Part shown: positions 56,322 through 64,000 of the stretch, in pieces
Position numbering within the stretch: position 1 is the stretch's first letter
Layout: each line of letters starts with the position of its first letter
NCBI GenBank assembly: GCA_964016985.1
Contig: OZ024828.1
Location: forward strand, 6,786,610-6,850,609
Direction of reading: 5' to 3'
DNA from: Anodontia alba
Lineage: Eukaryota > Mollusca > Bivalvia > Lucinida > Lucinidae
Length of the DNA stretch: 64,000 nucleotides
The notes under the pieces: model-generated
Seen by the model: the letters and a program-made list of their open reading frames with translations, nothing else
Told to the model about the DNA's origin: nothing
The model's database searches: none
Program-made: the position numbers and the translations under genes

Positions 56322-56437
56322 TATTACTTTTGGGCTCAAAAAAGCACCTTTTCTGAAGCTATGTGCAAAGATGCACAGACTGGTCTTTGCTGATGGAATA
56401 TGTAATAAGGTATATTTCTTGGCTGCTAACCTAAATA

Positions 56438-56622
56438 TGGTGGACTCCCATTATCTCAAACTCCAAGGAACCAGAATTTCCAGTGTGAGATAAAGCAGTG
56501 AGATAACAGAGTTGAAATGTAAACTACATAATTAAAGCAAAACTAAACCAACATTTTCCAAACTAGTTTGATTTAAGCAGGTGTTTGAGCTATCAATGAT
56601 TGAGATAACAAGAGCCAATTGT
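56438..56622. repeat. Degraded pogo/Tigger-like MITE
   Basis: GGTGGACTCCCATTATCTCAAACTCC..ATTGAGATAACAAGAGCCAATTG resembles the ends of 36411-36920. The interior is eroded. Confidence 0.55.
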
Positions 56623-56966
56623 ATAAATTGCTATTAACCGAATTACTTTTGCATGTGAGATGACCTTCACCAAAGAAGAATAAAAAAAAGTTTCTAATCA
56701 TAAACAAGTAAAATATCCATACCATAATTTATATAAAATGGTAAATACCATAAGATTTAGAACAGTTTTTTCCTTAATGTTTTTGCCTATTTTTTTTATT
56801 TTTTTTTGCATTTATTACACAAAATGTTTCTTGGGGTGGCTATCTATGTAAACCCAGATCAGAGGAACAGTCTAATCTGGATCTACACTGTTTACATATA
56901 TCATTTCCTTACCTGTACATTTCATCCTACCAGCATATATAATTCTATGATATCATTTTTTCCTAG

Positions 56967-57159
56967 CTTCAGTATCCTCAGTAGGCACCTCTGTGTTCAC
57001 ATCAAGTAATCAAGTTTGTCGTATGGATGTCCTGGAAACTATGCTGTATGGGGAACCATCCGGACTGGGTATTGTTTTAGATGCTCCTGTCTTCTCTACT
57101 GCCATATTGGATGAGCCACCAGTTGTTACTAGAGTAGAACCTCACAGTGCTGCTGAAAG
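56967..57159 (+). CDS. GRIP: GRIP exon: PDZ4 first part
   Basis: Acceptor TTTTTTCCTAG, donor GTGCAT; phase 1 in, phase 2 out. It encodes a short Ser/Thr-rich lead (ASVSSVGTSVFTSSNQV), then MDVLETMLYGEPSGLGIVLD and PPVVTRVEPHSAAER. The layout V....DP.TG.GI.L....F.TE.L..PP.I..IE..S.AER is that of GRIP PDZ4. The loop is GLGIVL. Confidence 0.92.
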
Positions 57160-57175
57160 GTGCATATTTAAATCT

Positions 57176-57398
57176 TTAACCTGATGAATTTAGGTAGCAG
57201 CAGACAACATTGTAAAATGTAGTTTGTTTTTGTTTTTTTTTTTATTTTTTTTCCAAGAAATAAGGCTTGACATTTCATTCATATTATCTTCTAGAGACAA
57301 TCTGAATGAAATGTCAAACCTTATTTTCTGTGAAAAATATGAAAATAATTAGTAATTTGTTGTCTGCTGTTTTAGCTTATAGATTGCAAAAGGTTGGA
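57176..57398 (+). mobile_element. Family B hairpin MITE
   Basis: TTAACCTGATGAATTTAGG..AGATTGCAAAAGGTTGG. The stem GGCTTGACATTTCATTCATATTATCT and complement are well kept. Begins 16 bp after the PDZ4a donor. Confidence 0.7.
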
Positions 57399-58043
57399 TT
57401 ATAAGCTTGATAACTTGGTCCATGTTTATGAGACCACTAATTTTCATTGAGGTCTAAGAAAAAGAAACTTTGATAAGCATGCAAGCAGTTAAGGTGTTAA
57501 GTGATGCAGATTGATATAAATCTTTTCCGTTGACATAACATGAACAAAGCATGCCAAAATCTACAAATTCGGTTTTAAGATTTTTTTTCAGCTGAAATTA
57601 TTATCACTGCAAGGTTTAAATAGCTTTATCTCATTATCTCATATATTGGTATTCTAAAAATAGCAAAAATGAATTGCCACAGTCTACCCAAGCTTCAACA
57701 AAAATGCGAAAGTTTTTCCCCACAAAAGAAAGTTGGATCTACAATATATCTGAAGACAGTTTTTTTATTGTTTTTTTTTTTCTTTTTGTTTTTTATATAC
57801 CATATTTATCATAAATATTAGGACTCCTCAACTCGCTACAATACTTTCCCTAATACTTTTAACAAATCCGTTTAACTACCCATTGATCTGTATAATAATT
57901 GCTGGTTGGGTAGCAAACAGTGTAGACCCTGATCAGATGCTGTGTTCTGTGGCATCTGATCAAGGTCGATACTGTTTGCCCAGGGCTGTCTGTCCCAGTA
58001 CTTAGGGTTATTATGGTAGCTCACTGTATGTTATATACTACAG

Positions 58044-58261
58044 GAGTGGTGTAATTCAGGAAGGAGATAGAATTGTGACAGTTAATGGACAAGATATTTG
58101 TGAGAAAACACTAGATGAAGTCAATCAAATATTACAAGATTCTTGGCAGAGAATCAAGTTAGAAGTGGAGTTTGATGTTGCAGATTCTGTGATGGCCAGT
58201 AGTGGAACATATGTCGTAAAACTACCTCGAAAACCAGGTGGAATTGGTATCACATTAAGTG
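58044..58261 (+). CDS. GRIP: GRIP exon: PDZ4 end fused to PDZ5 start
   Basis: Acceptor ATACTACAG, donor GTGAGT; phase 2 in, phase 1 out. It encodes SGVIQEGDRIVTVNGQDICE, TLDEVNQILQDSWQRIKLEV and EFDVADSV, then ASSGTYVVKLPRKPGGIGIT. PDZ4 and PDZ5 are joined here with only ~10 linker residues and no intron between them. This agrees with the known compact PDZ4-PDZ5 tandem of vertebrate GRIPs. The PDZ5 loop is GIGITLSG. Confidence 0.94.
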
Positions 58262-58317
58262 GTGAGTACCGTTATTATCCTAAATATTTGGATACCTTAG
58301 GTGGAATGAATACACCT

Positions 58318-58562
58318 GGGCCCAGTTGTTCAAAGTGTCGTTATCTTAAGGAGCTCGTTAAGGGTCATTTCATTAACTATTTTAGCGGATTCAATATACA
58401 ATATTCTGATATTTTTTGCTGAAAAAATGTGAGTAGCTTTTGCACTGCAAAAGCTACTCACATTTTTTTCAGCAAAAAATTTCAGCATATTTGCGTATTA
58501 CTGGATGTAAATTTTAATGAATCATTAACTAACGACATTGTTAGCTTTGAACAACTGGGCCC
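58318..58562 (+). mobile_element. Family C hairpin MITE
   Basis: GGGCCCAGTTGTTCAAAGTG..TTAGCTTTGAACAACTGGGCCC. It starts 56 bp after the PDZ4-5 donor. Confidence 0.87.
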
Positions 58563-58579
58563 TGGTCGATTTTCTGCCG

Positions 58580-58665
58580 TTTTATGCTAGTGGTGGGGTA
58601 TTATGGTACCATATTGGTTGTCTGTATGTTCATCCCTCTGTCCATCCGTCTGTCCGTCTGTGTTA
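58580..58665 (+). repeat. Head fragment of CCGCCAC element H
   Basis: TATGCTAGTGGTGGGGTATTATGG followed by CCATCCGTCTGTCCGTCTG; then it passes directly into a family A-like GGGTACTCATTAGAAGTACC piece. Truncated. Confidence 0.6.
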
Positions 58666-58697
58666 TGGGTACTCATTAGAAGTACCGCAAGAAATTT

Positions 58698-58885
58698 TTA
58701 ACCTTTATTACTTTCTAGGCTAATTCAGCAGACAACAAATTGATATTTTTTCTAATTTTTCCCAGGATTTGACATTTCATGCTAATAGTCTCCGTTGGAG
58801 TCAGCCTGTATGAAATGTCGAATTCTGTTTACTGGAAAAAATATTTCATTATGTCCTCTGCTGAAAATTTTATCCAGAGTCCTAA
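58698..58885 (+). mobile_element. Family B hairpin MITE
   Basis: TTAACCTTTATTACTTTCTAGG..GAAAATTTTATCCAGAGTCC. Stem TTTGACATTTCATGCTAATAGTCTCC and diverged complement. Confidence 0.65.
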
Positions 58886-58911
58886 GAATGAAAGTTGATA
58901 ATAATCATTGC

Positions 58912-59100
58912 TCTAGCTACTTAAATTTAGTCATAATGTATTCATATTTTTCTTATTTCTAGATGAAAATGTATGCAAAAGATACTCATTGGAGTACCTG
59001 TCTCAGGCAGTTCTAGTAAGTACCATCAATATATGGTTTTATGAAGAAATAAGAAAAAATATGTATCTGGATGCCCCTCCTTGTTTGGAAGGAAGATTGC
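58912..59100. repeat. Family A hairpin, diverged
   Basis: TTGCTCTAGCTACTTAAATT; base TTTTTCTTATTTCTAGATGAAAA and GAAGAAATAAGAAAAAATAT; apex GAGTACCTGTCTCAGGCAGTTC. Confidence 0.6.
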
Positions 59101-59134
59101 TGTAAAATGAGCTAGGGCACAGTGTTTCCTACCT

Positions 59135-59374
59135 GGGCCCAGTTGTTCAAAGCTAACAATGTTGTTAGTTAATGATTCGTTAAAATTTACATCGAGTGAT
59201 ACGCAAATGTGCTGAATTTTTTTGCTGAAAAAATGTGAGTAGCTTTTGCAGTGCAAAAGCTACTCACATTTTCTCAGCAAAAAATATCATAATGTATATT
59301 GAATCTGCTAAAACAGTTAACAAAATGACCCTTAACGAGCTCGTTAAGCTAATGACGCTTTGAACAACTGGGCC
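59135..59374 (-). mobile_element. Family C hairpin MITE (reverse)
   Basis: GGGCCCAGTTGTTCAAAGCTAACAATG..TAATGACGCTTTGAACAACTGGGCC, full stem. Confidence 0.85.
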
Positions 59375-59560
59375 AAGATTGTTAATGCGCCCAGCAAAGA
59401 TTCTGGTCAGGATCTACACAGACTGATCAGAATCTTTGCATGGCATCCTGTGGTTAGCCAAGATTCCGAAGCATGGATGCTCAGGCTGATCTGAGTCTTT
59501 GCTGGACACACATGCAATCTTGTAGGAAATAATATGCAGCAGCTCAAATAGTTGTTATAC

Positions 59561-59605
59561 CCTGCCACACGATAGTGGTGGGTACTATTTTTTCATGTTT
59601 TTATT
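59561..59605 (+). repeat. Head fragment of element H just before a GRIP acceptor
   Basis: TATACCCTGCCACACGATAGTGGTGGGTACTATTTTTTCATG is the first part of element H. The GRIP exon starts 14 bp later, so the polypyrimidine/branch region partly derives from, or abuts, this fragment. Confidence 0.65.
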
Positions 59606-59618
59606 TGTATTGTTATAG

Positions 59619-59682
59619 CTAAGAGCAAGCTTGGGACACCATTGGTTATCACAGAGGTAAAAAAAGGAAGTATTGCTCACAG
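59619..59682 (+). CDS. GRIP: GRIP exon: PDZ5 middle part
   Basis: Acceptor TTGTTATAG, donor GTAGGA; phase 1 in, phase 2 out. It encodes AKSKLGTPLVITEVKKGSIA then HR. The block DPLVISDIKKGSVAHR-like is diagnostic of GRIP PDZ5. The next exon (GD.L..ID.) is not found before 64000, because the rest of the window is occupied by a large element, so it should lie further right. Confidence 0.93.
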
Positions 59683-59856
59683 GTAGGATTTCACATGATT
59701 TAAAACTCTGATTGAGATTTCATATTAGCAGAACGGCTAAGAGCCATATTTTCAATGGATTGTGCTATTTCGGATACAAGCATGGTTTTTGGCACAGTTG
59801 TAGACCATGACCGACTAAGCATTTTTAGATATAGAACCACCTTGACAAATGTTCAC

Positions 59857-60214
59857 TGCGCATGCGCAGTGCATTTTCGCGCAACCCGTTTTTGGTATAA
59901 ACATGAAAATTGAGTAAGATACAACACCATGGTCTACCTTTTTATAAGAATAATGAAACTTGGTACAGTTGCATAGCTTGACTGACAAAGCGTTTCCAGA
60001 TATACAGCTCACTTGGAAAATGTATATTGCGCATGCGCAGTCCATTTTTTGTTGAATGCGCGGTCCATTTTTGCTTGTTTTGGTCTGTTACCGAACATGC
60101 GTTGAATTGTAATAGGTGCAGTTAAACTATGATTTAAGCGGAAACGTTGTACCGTTCTTGAAACATTTTCATAAATAAACAGCTGCATTAGAAATTATTA
60201 ATTGCGCATGCGCA
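59857..60214. promoter_or_regulatory. Three spaced TGCGCATGCGCA palindromes upstream of the element ORF
   Basis: TGCGCATGCGCA occurs at 59857-59868, 60028-60039 and 60203-60214, spaced 171 and 175 bp. Each sits in a diverged repeat unit that also carries (G)GTACAGTTG..and AAGC.TTT.AGATATA-like text. The first and third extend to perfect 16-bp palindromes. The motif equals the NRF1 consensus (YGCGCAYGCGCR). It could be a promoter array or a set of subterminal transposase sites for the following element. Confidence 0.6.
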
Positions 60215-60254
60215 ATGCCTTTTTGGCTGTTTACTATAAATAACATCGCTATAA

Positions 60255-63200
60255 ATGGTCATAAATGCAATAAATATGTTTTGCGTAGAATCAGACATAG
60301 GACATGTGTTGAGTGCTGCATGCGATATGGATTACGATAATGATGCTGTGGTTCTGGCAAAAGCAGCAAGGATTATCCGAAGGGATTTGTTTGATTTAAG
60401 GTCTTCCACAGATGTATTCAGTGGTAGTTTTGATGATGACTGTCAGACATCTTCTGTTCCCGTGTCTTTGTTTGGCTTAGTGCACATGATACATGAAGGT
60501 CCGAATATCAAAGATCAGAACGCTCAATCAAACAATGCGCTTGCCATATCACAGCTTATTGCTTTCAACGCAATAAAATGAAAACGAAAACAGACACATG
60601 AACGCCATACGCGATCCTCCGAAACGCCCCTTTCTATTTACCTTGGCCTGCTTTTGCATGCACATACACGAACAAAAGATCTTGTCGACAAATTCTCTCA
60701 CCTAGGTCTGTGTATTTCATATGATAGAGTACTTCGGTTGTCTGCAGGATTTGCAAATAGTGTTTGTAGACGTTTTGAGCAGGGGCAAGTTGTATGCCCA
60801 CCGAAATTTAGAACAAACCTCTTCACAACAGCGGCTGTTGACAATATAGACCATAATCCGAGTTCAACAACAGCCACAGACTCGTTTCATGGAACTGGCA
60901 TATCAATGTTTCAGCGCCCAACAGCTGAAAATGAGGGCCAATCTCGTGTTGTCGTAGTCATTGAAACATCCTCAACCAGCAAGGCCATTAACACATTACA
61001 AGAACCGTACACAACTGTACTGCCCTTGATTCTCCCATCATCTACTCCCGTGGTACCGCCCCAAAATGGCGATCTTATAGGAAACGGTATGTCTTTATCA
61101 AATGCCTTTCAATGCGAAAAAAGCTGGCTAGAAAATGTTTTCGAAAAACTGACACAGGGCGACGTACAAAAGGATGAATACATATCTTGGGCAGCTTACC
61201 ATGCCAGTTTACATAATGAGCTGTCTCAAAGTATTTCTCTTGGAGCTATGCTCCCCTTGTTCAAGGAACAAGCTCACTCTCCTGCAATGATAAGGCACTC
61301 AATGAGTGTTGTTAGAAAGGCAGTCCAATTTCTCAACCCCGGCCAAATTCCAGTTGTTACCTTTGATCAACCCCTCTATGCCATTGCCAAACAAGTACAA
61401 TGAAACTGGCCAGAGCAATTTGGTGAAGACCAATTTGTGGTGATGTTAGGAGGTCTTCATATCGAGATGGCAGCTTTCAAAGCCCTCGGTGGATGGCTGG
61501 ATGGCAGTGGTTGGACAGACTGTCTTGTACAAGCAGGGGTTGCTAAAGTTGGTATGGCAGATTCTTTCCTTAAAGCCAGCCACATAACTAGGACTAGGCA
61601 TGCTCATCAGGTAACAGCCGCTGCATTGTTTATTTTACAAAAACATGCATATGAAGAGTACAAGACTGCAGCCAGCCCCGATGACATGTTAGACTTTGAT
61701 GGCTGGTGTTTGCAGCAGCAACAGGCTATCCCACAGTTTAAATACTGGAGTCTCACTCTCGAATTGATACTCACCATCTTGATTTTCGTCAGATCTCTCC
61801 AGACGTCCGATTTCGGTCTATACATCGACTCACTGACACAGCTTGCACCTTGGCTGTCAGCATTGGATCACACCAATTATGCAAGGTATTTACCAGTTCA
61901 TATACGGGATATGATTGGTCTTGAATCAAAACATCCAGAAATCGCAAACGAGTTTAAGGCTGGCAAGTTTACGATTCAGAAAAGTCAGAGATTCTTTTCC
62001 GCAATCGCGATAGGTCACGCACATGAACAAAACAACGCGTATGTCAAGGGGGATGGAGGAGCTGTGGGTTTAACAGAAAATCCCGGTGCACTCCATTGAT
62101 GGATGCTGGCGGGTCCAGAGATCACAAGAATAATTGCTGAATTTGAAGACCAGCTAACGACTGAAGATGTCGATGAAACACGTCACCATAACCAACAGGG
62201 AGCCGTTCAGAAAACATTCTTTAAACAAGTGACTGCTTTGGTATCCTACTTCAAAGAATTTGGTAATCCATTTCTGGAAGCAAGTAGTGATATAATATCT
62301 CTTGACACAAAAGATATTGCTGACTCATCCATGCGGAAAACTGTAGATGAAATCAAACGAATCGGTCAGGAGCAGTTTGATACATTTGTTGAGGAGAGGC
62401 TCTTTCGCAGAACGACGCCACTGTATGACAGTATACCGAGAAATAAGTTGGTACTATTTAACAGTCAGGATAAGAAGGCGCAACCGAAAGTCAAAACTGA
62501 GCTTGCCCTTGCCAAGAATGACACTGCTCTATTTTCCAAACTATACATCGGATGTCAGCATAGAGGTGGTGATGTTGATGAATTCTTCAAACACGAGAAC
62601 CAAGCCTTTCCACCGTCTTTGTCTGACTCTGGAAAATTACGATTCTCTGCAAAATCAGATTTACTTGTCTGTTTTGAGACACTTGTCCCTTTTGTGACAG
62701 AATCTCCTCAGGAAATAAGTGCAATCATTTTAGATGGGGCCGCAATTGTTCAGATGCTCAAACCTATTGGAGTTACCACATTTGAACAGTACGCCCAAGA
62801 TATTTTCAAACCATATATCATGTCGCAACTAAATGCAGTTGACCGAGTAGATATCGTCTGGGACACATATAAAGTTGTCAGTTTGAAGTCCTCAACACGA
62901 GAGAAGCGTGGAAAAGGGATTTGTCGGAGGGTTACCCCGTCAACAGCCGTTCCAAAGAACTGGCAAGATTTCTTGCACTTTGATGACAATAAAGAAGAAT
63001 TATTCCACTACAGTTGACCGAGTAGATATCGTCTGGGACACATATAAAGTTGTCAGTTTGAAGTCCTCAACACGAGAGAAGCGTGGAAAAGGGATTCGTC
63101 GGAGGGTTACCTCGTCAACAGCCGTTCCAAAGGACTGGCAAGATTTCTTGCACTTTGATGACAATAAAGAAGAATTATTCCAATATCTCTCACAGGTTTC

Positions 63201-64000
63201 TTCTGCTTGGGCGTCCGATTCAAACAAGGAGATCGTGGTCACAGACGGTATTGAAGTGTTAGTTTCTCCAGTTCGAGATACAACATCGCTTGCTCCATGT
63301 TTGCATGAAGAGAGACACAAGGATGTTTGTTCATGCTACAGATGCAGTGAGCAGAGGGCATAAGAAAATGATTGTTCGCACTGTTGATACAGATGTTGTA
63401 GTGCTAGCTGTGTCTGTCTTTGAACAACTTGGAATAGATGAACTTTGGCTTGACTTTGGTGTTGGAAAACATCGAAAATACATTGCATCTCATTTAGTGG
63501 CACAAGCGATAGGAAGAAGGAAATCTAAATGTCTTCCATTCTTCCACGCGCTAACAGGCTGTGACACGACCTCTTCCTTCCTTGGCCATGGTAAATGGAG
63601 TGCTTGGGAAACTTGGGTAAGCTTCCCTGAAGTATCAGAAAGCTTTGAGTAACTATGCAAAGCTCCAGAAAGGCCATCTACAGCTTGTTTATCAAGCATT
63701 GAACGTTTCGTCATACTACTGTATGACGGAACAAGTACTTGCACAAGTATTGACTTTGCTAGAAAGCAATTATTTACGAAGAAGGGTCGATCAATGGAAA
63801 GGCTTCCATCGCACCAACATATTCTGAGAGCAGCGTATCAGGGAGGCCATATCTGGGGACAAGTGCTGAATCTCTCGCCAGCATTACCAAGTCCAGATGA
63901 GTGGGGTTGGATGAAACAGGAAACTGGATTGTTTTGTCCACTATGGACCACAATTCCACAGGCATCATTAACTTCACTTGAATTAGTAAGGTGTGGCTGT
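60255..64000 (+). pseudogene. Decayed coding element, FEN/PIN-like C-terminal region (runs off the edge)
   Basis: A single frame runs from 60255 to ~63014 with only three stops, all TGA (60579, 61401, 62097). Two of these stand where flanking text suggests Trp. A 175-bp tandem duplication (62836-63010 and 63011-63185) shifts the frame. An apparent 2-bp loss near 63310 shifts it again, and a TAA lies at 63650; the frame then stays open to 64000. Segments such as VDNIDHNPSSTTATDSFHGT, VVMLGGLHIEMAAFKALGGW and KKGRSMERLPSHQHI match, from memory, a multi-copy uncharacterised family in cnidarian, mollusc and fish genomes. The late region reads LHEE, RTVDTDVVVLA, FFHALTGCDTTSSF. This acidic spacing resembles the EAE..D.D..GCD motifs of XPG/FEN nucleases; that is inference. 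It lies in the GRIP intron after PDZ5a and is surely not a GRIP exon. Confidence 0.8.
62836..63185 (+). repeat. 175-bp tandem duplication inside the element ORF
   Basis: Copy 1 (62836-63010) and copy 2 (63011-63185) both start CAGTTGACCGAGTAGATATC and contain TGGACATATAAAGTTGTC-like and TTGCACTTTGATGACAATAAAG text. About five or six substitutions separate them, several being transitions. Because 175 is not a multiple of three, it moves the reading frame. Confidence 0.93.

Larger units (their letters stand above)
55860..56363. mobile_element. Family A hairpin MITE hosting a two-level nest
   Basis: CTGCTCCAGATAAGAGGG..CACCTTTTCTGAAGCTATG. The hairpin core TGTTGTGGGTACTCATTATAAGC is followed by a shortened complement. 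The right arm is split at AAAAATA by 55992-56321. Confidence 0.72.

Noticed and set aside
60579..62099. Three in-frame TGA codons as selenocysteine, read-through or a variant genetic code
   Set aside because: The same ORF also has a frame-shifting duplication, a 2-bp loss and a TAA, and the GRIP exons show normal code use. Pseudogene decay is simpler.
60255..63827. The large ORF as extra exons of GRIP
   Set aside because: It has no PDZ-like text and no splice borders, carries stops and frameshifts, and belongs by its conserved text to a multi-copy family; GRIP PDZ5b is expected beyond the window.

Overview
This window is eukaryotic, intron-rich and AT-rich, and it is dominated by repeats. 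The repeat styles suggest a mollusc, most likely a bivalve: tRNA-headed SINEs ending in GTAAAACC or GTTAAACCCC tails, long elements with AGCTCACCTGAG-type ends, 'CCGCCAC...GTGGCGGGG' elements, and dense short hairpin MITEs. The species is my inference; no sequence search was run.

One host gene is clear. On the + strand, eleven exons between 36321 and 59682 encode a GRIP (glutamate receptor-interacting protein) type multi-PDZ scaffold. They cover PDZ1 to PDZ4 in full and the first half of PDZ5. All eleven exons have AG/GT borders and compatible phases, adding up to about 532 codons. A twelfth, weaker exon at 22343-22396 would join in phase upstream. The true 5' end and PDZ5b onward are not identified here and probably lie outside the window.

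Region by region: 1-2150 is a ~158-bp tandem satellite split by a ~0.6-kb hairpin element. 2.2-7 kb holds a SINE and a long minus-strand element with other elements inserted. 7-13.2 kb holds tandem and hairpin elements and a long-TIR element. 14.2-16.3 kb holds two broken LINE fragments (an RNase H LINE and a CR1-like tail). 17.9-25.2 kb holds tandem-unit elements. From 20.8 kb to 59.4 kb the sequence, including all GRIP introns, is packed with short inverted-repeat elements of several families, seven SINE copies across the window, and nested DNA transposons. One nested transposon, 34460-36153, carries an intact HIRAN-like ORF and has a matching empty site 2 kb away.

From 59.8 kb to the right edge lies a decayed copy of a large coding mobile-element-like family. 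It is preceded by three evenly spaced TGCGCATGCGCA palindromes. Its C-terminal part resembles a PIN/FEN-type nuclease. It is broken by in-frame TGA codons, a 175-bp tandem duplication, a 2-bp deletion and a TAA.

The most interesting features are the modular hairpin-element landscape in the GRIP introns, the HIRAN transposon with its empty site, the repeated intron pattern inside the PDZ domains, and the FEN-like element. No prokaryotic gene, CRISPR array or rRNA was seen, and no free-standing tRNA gene; tRNA-like sequence occurs only as SINE heads.
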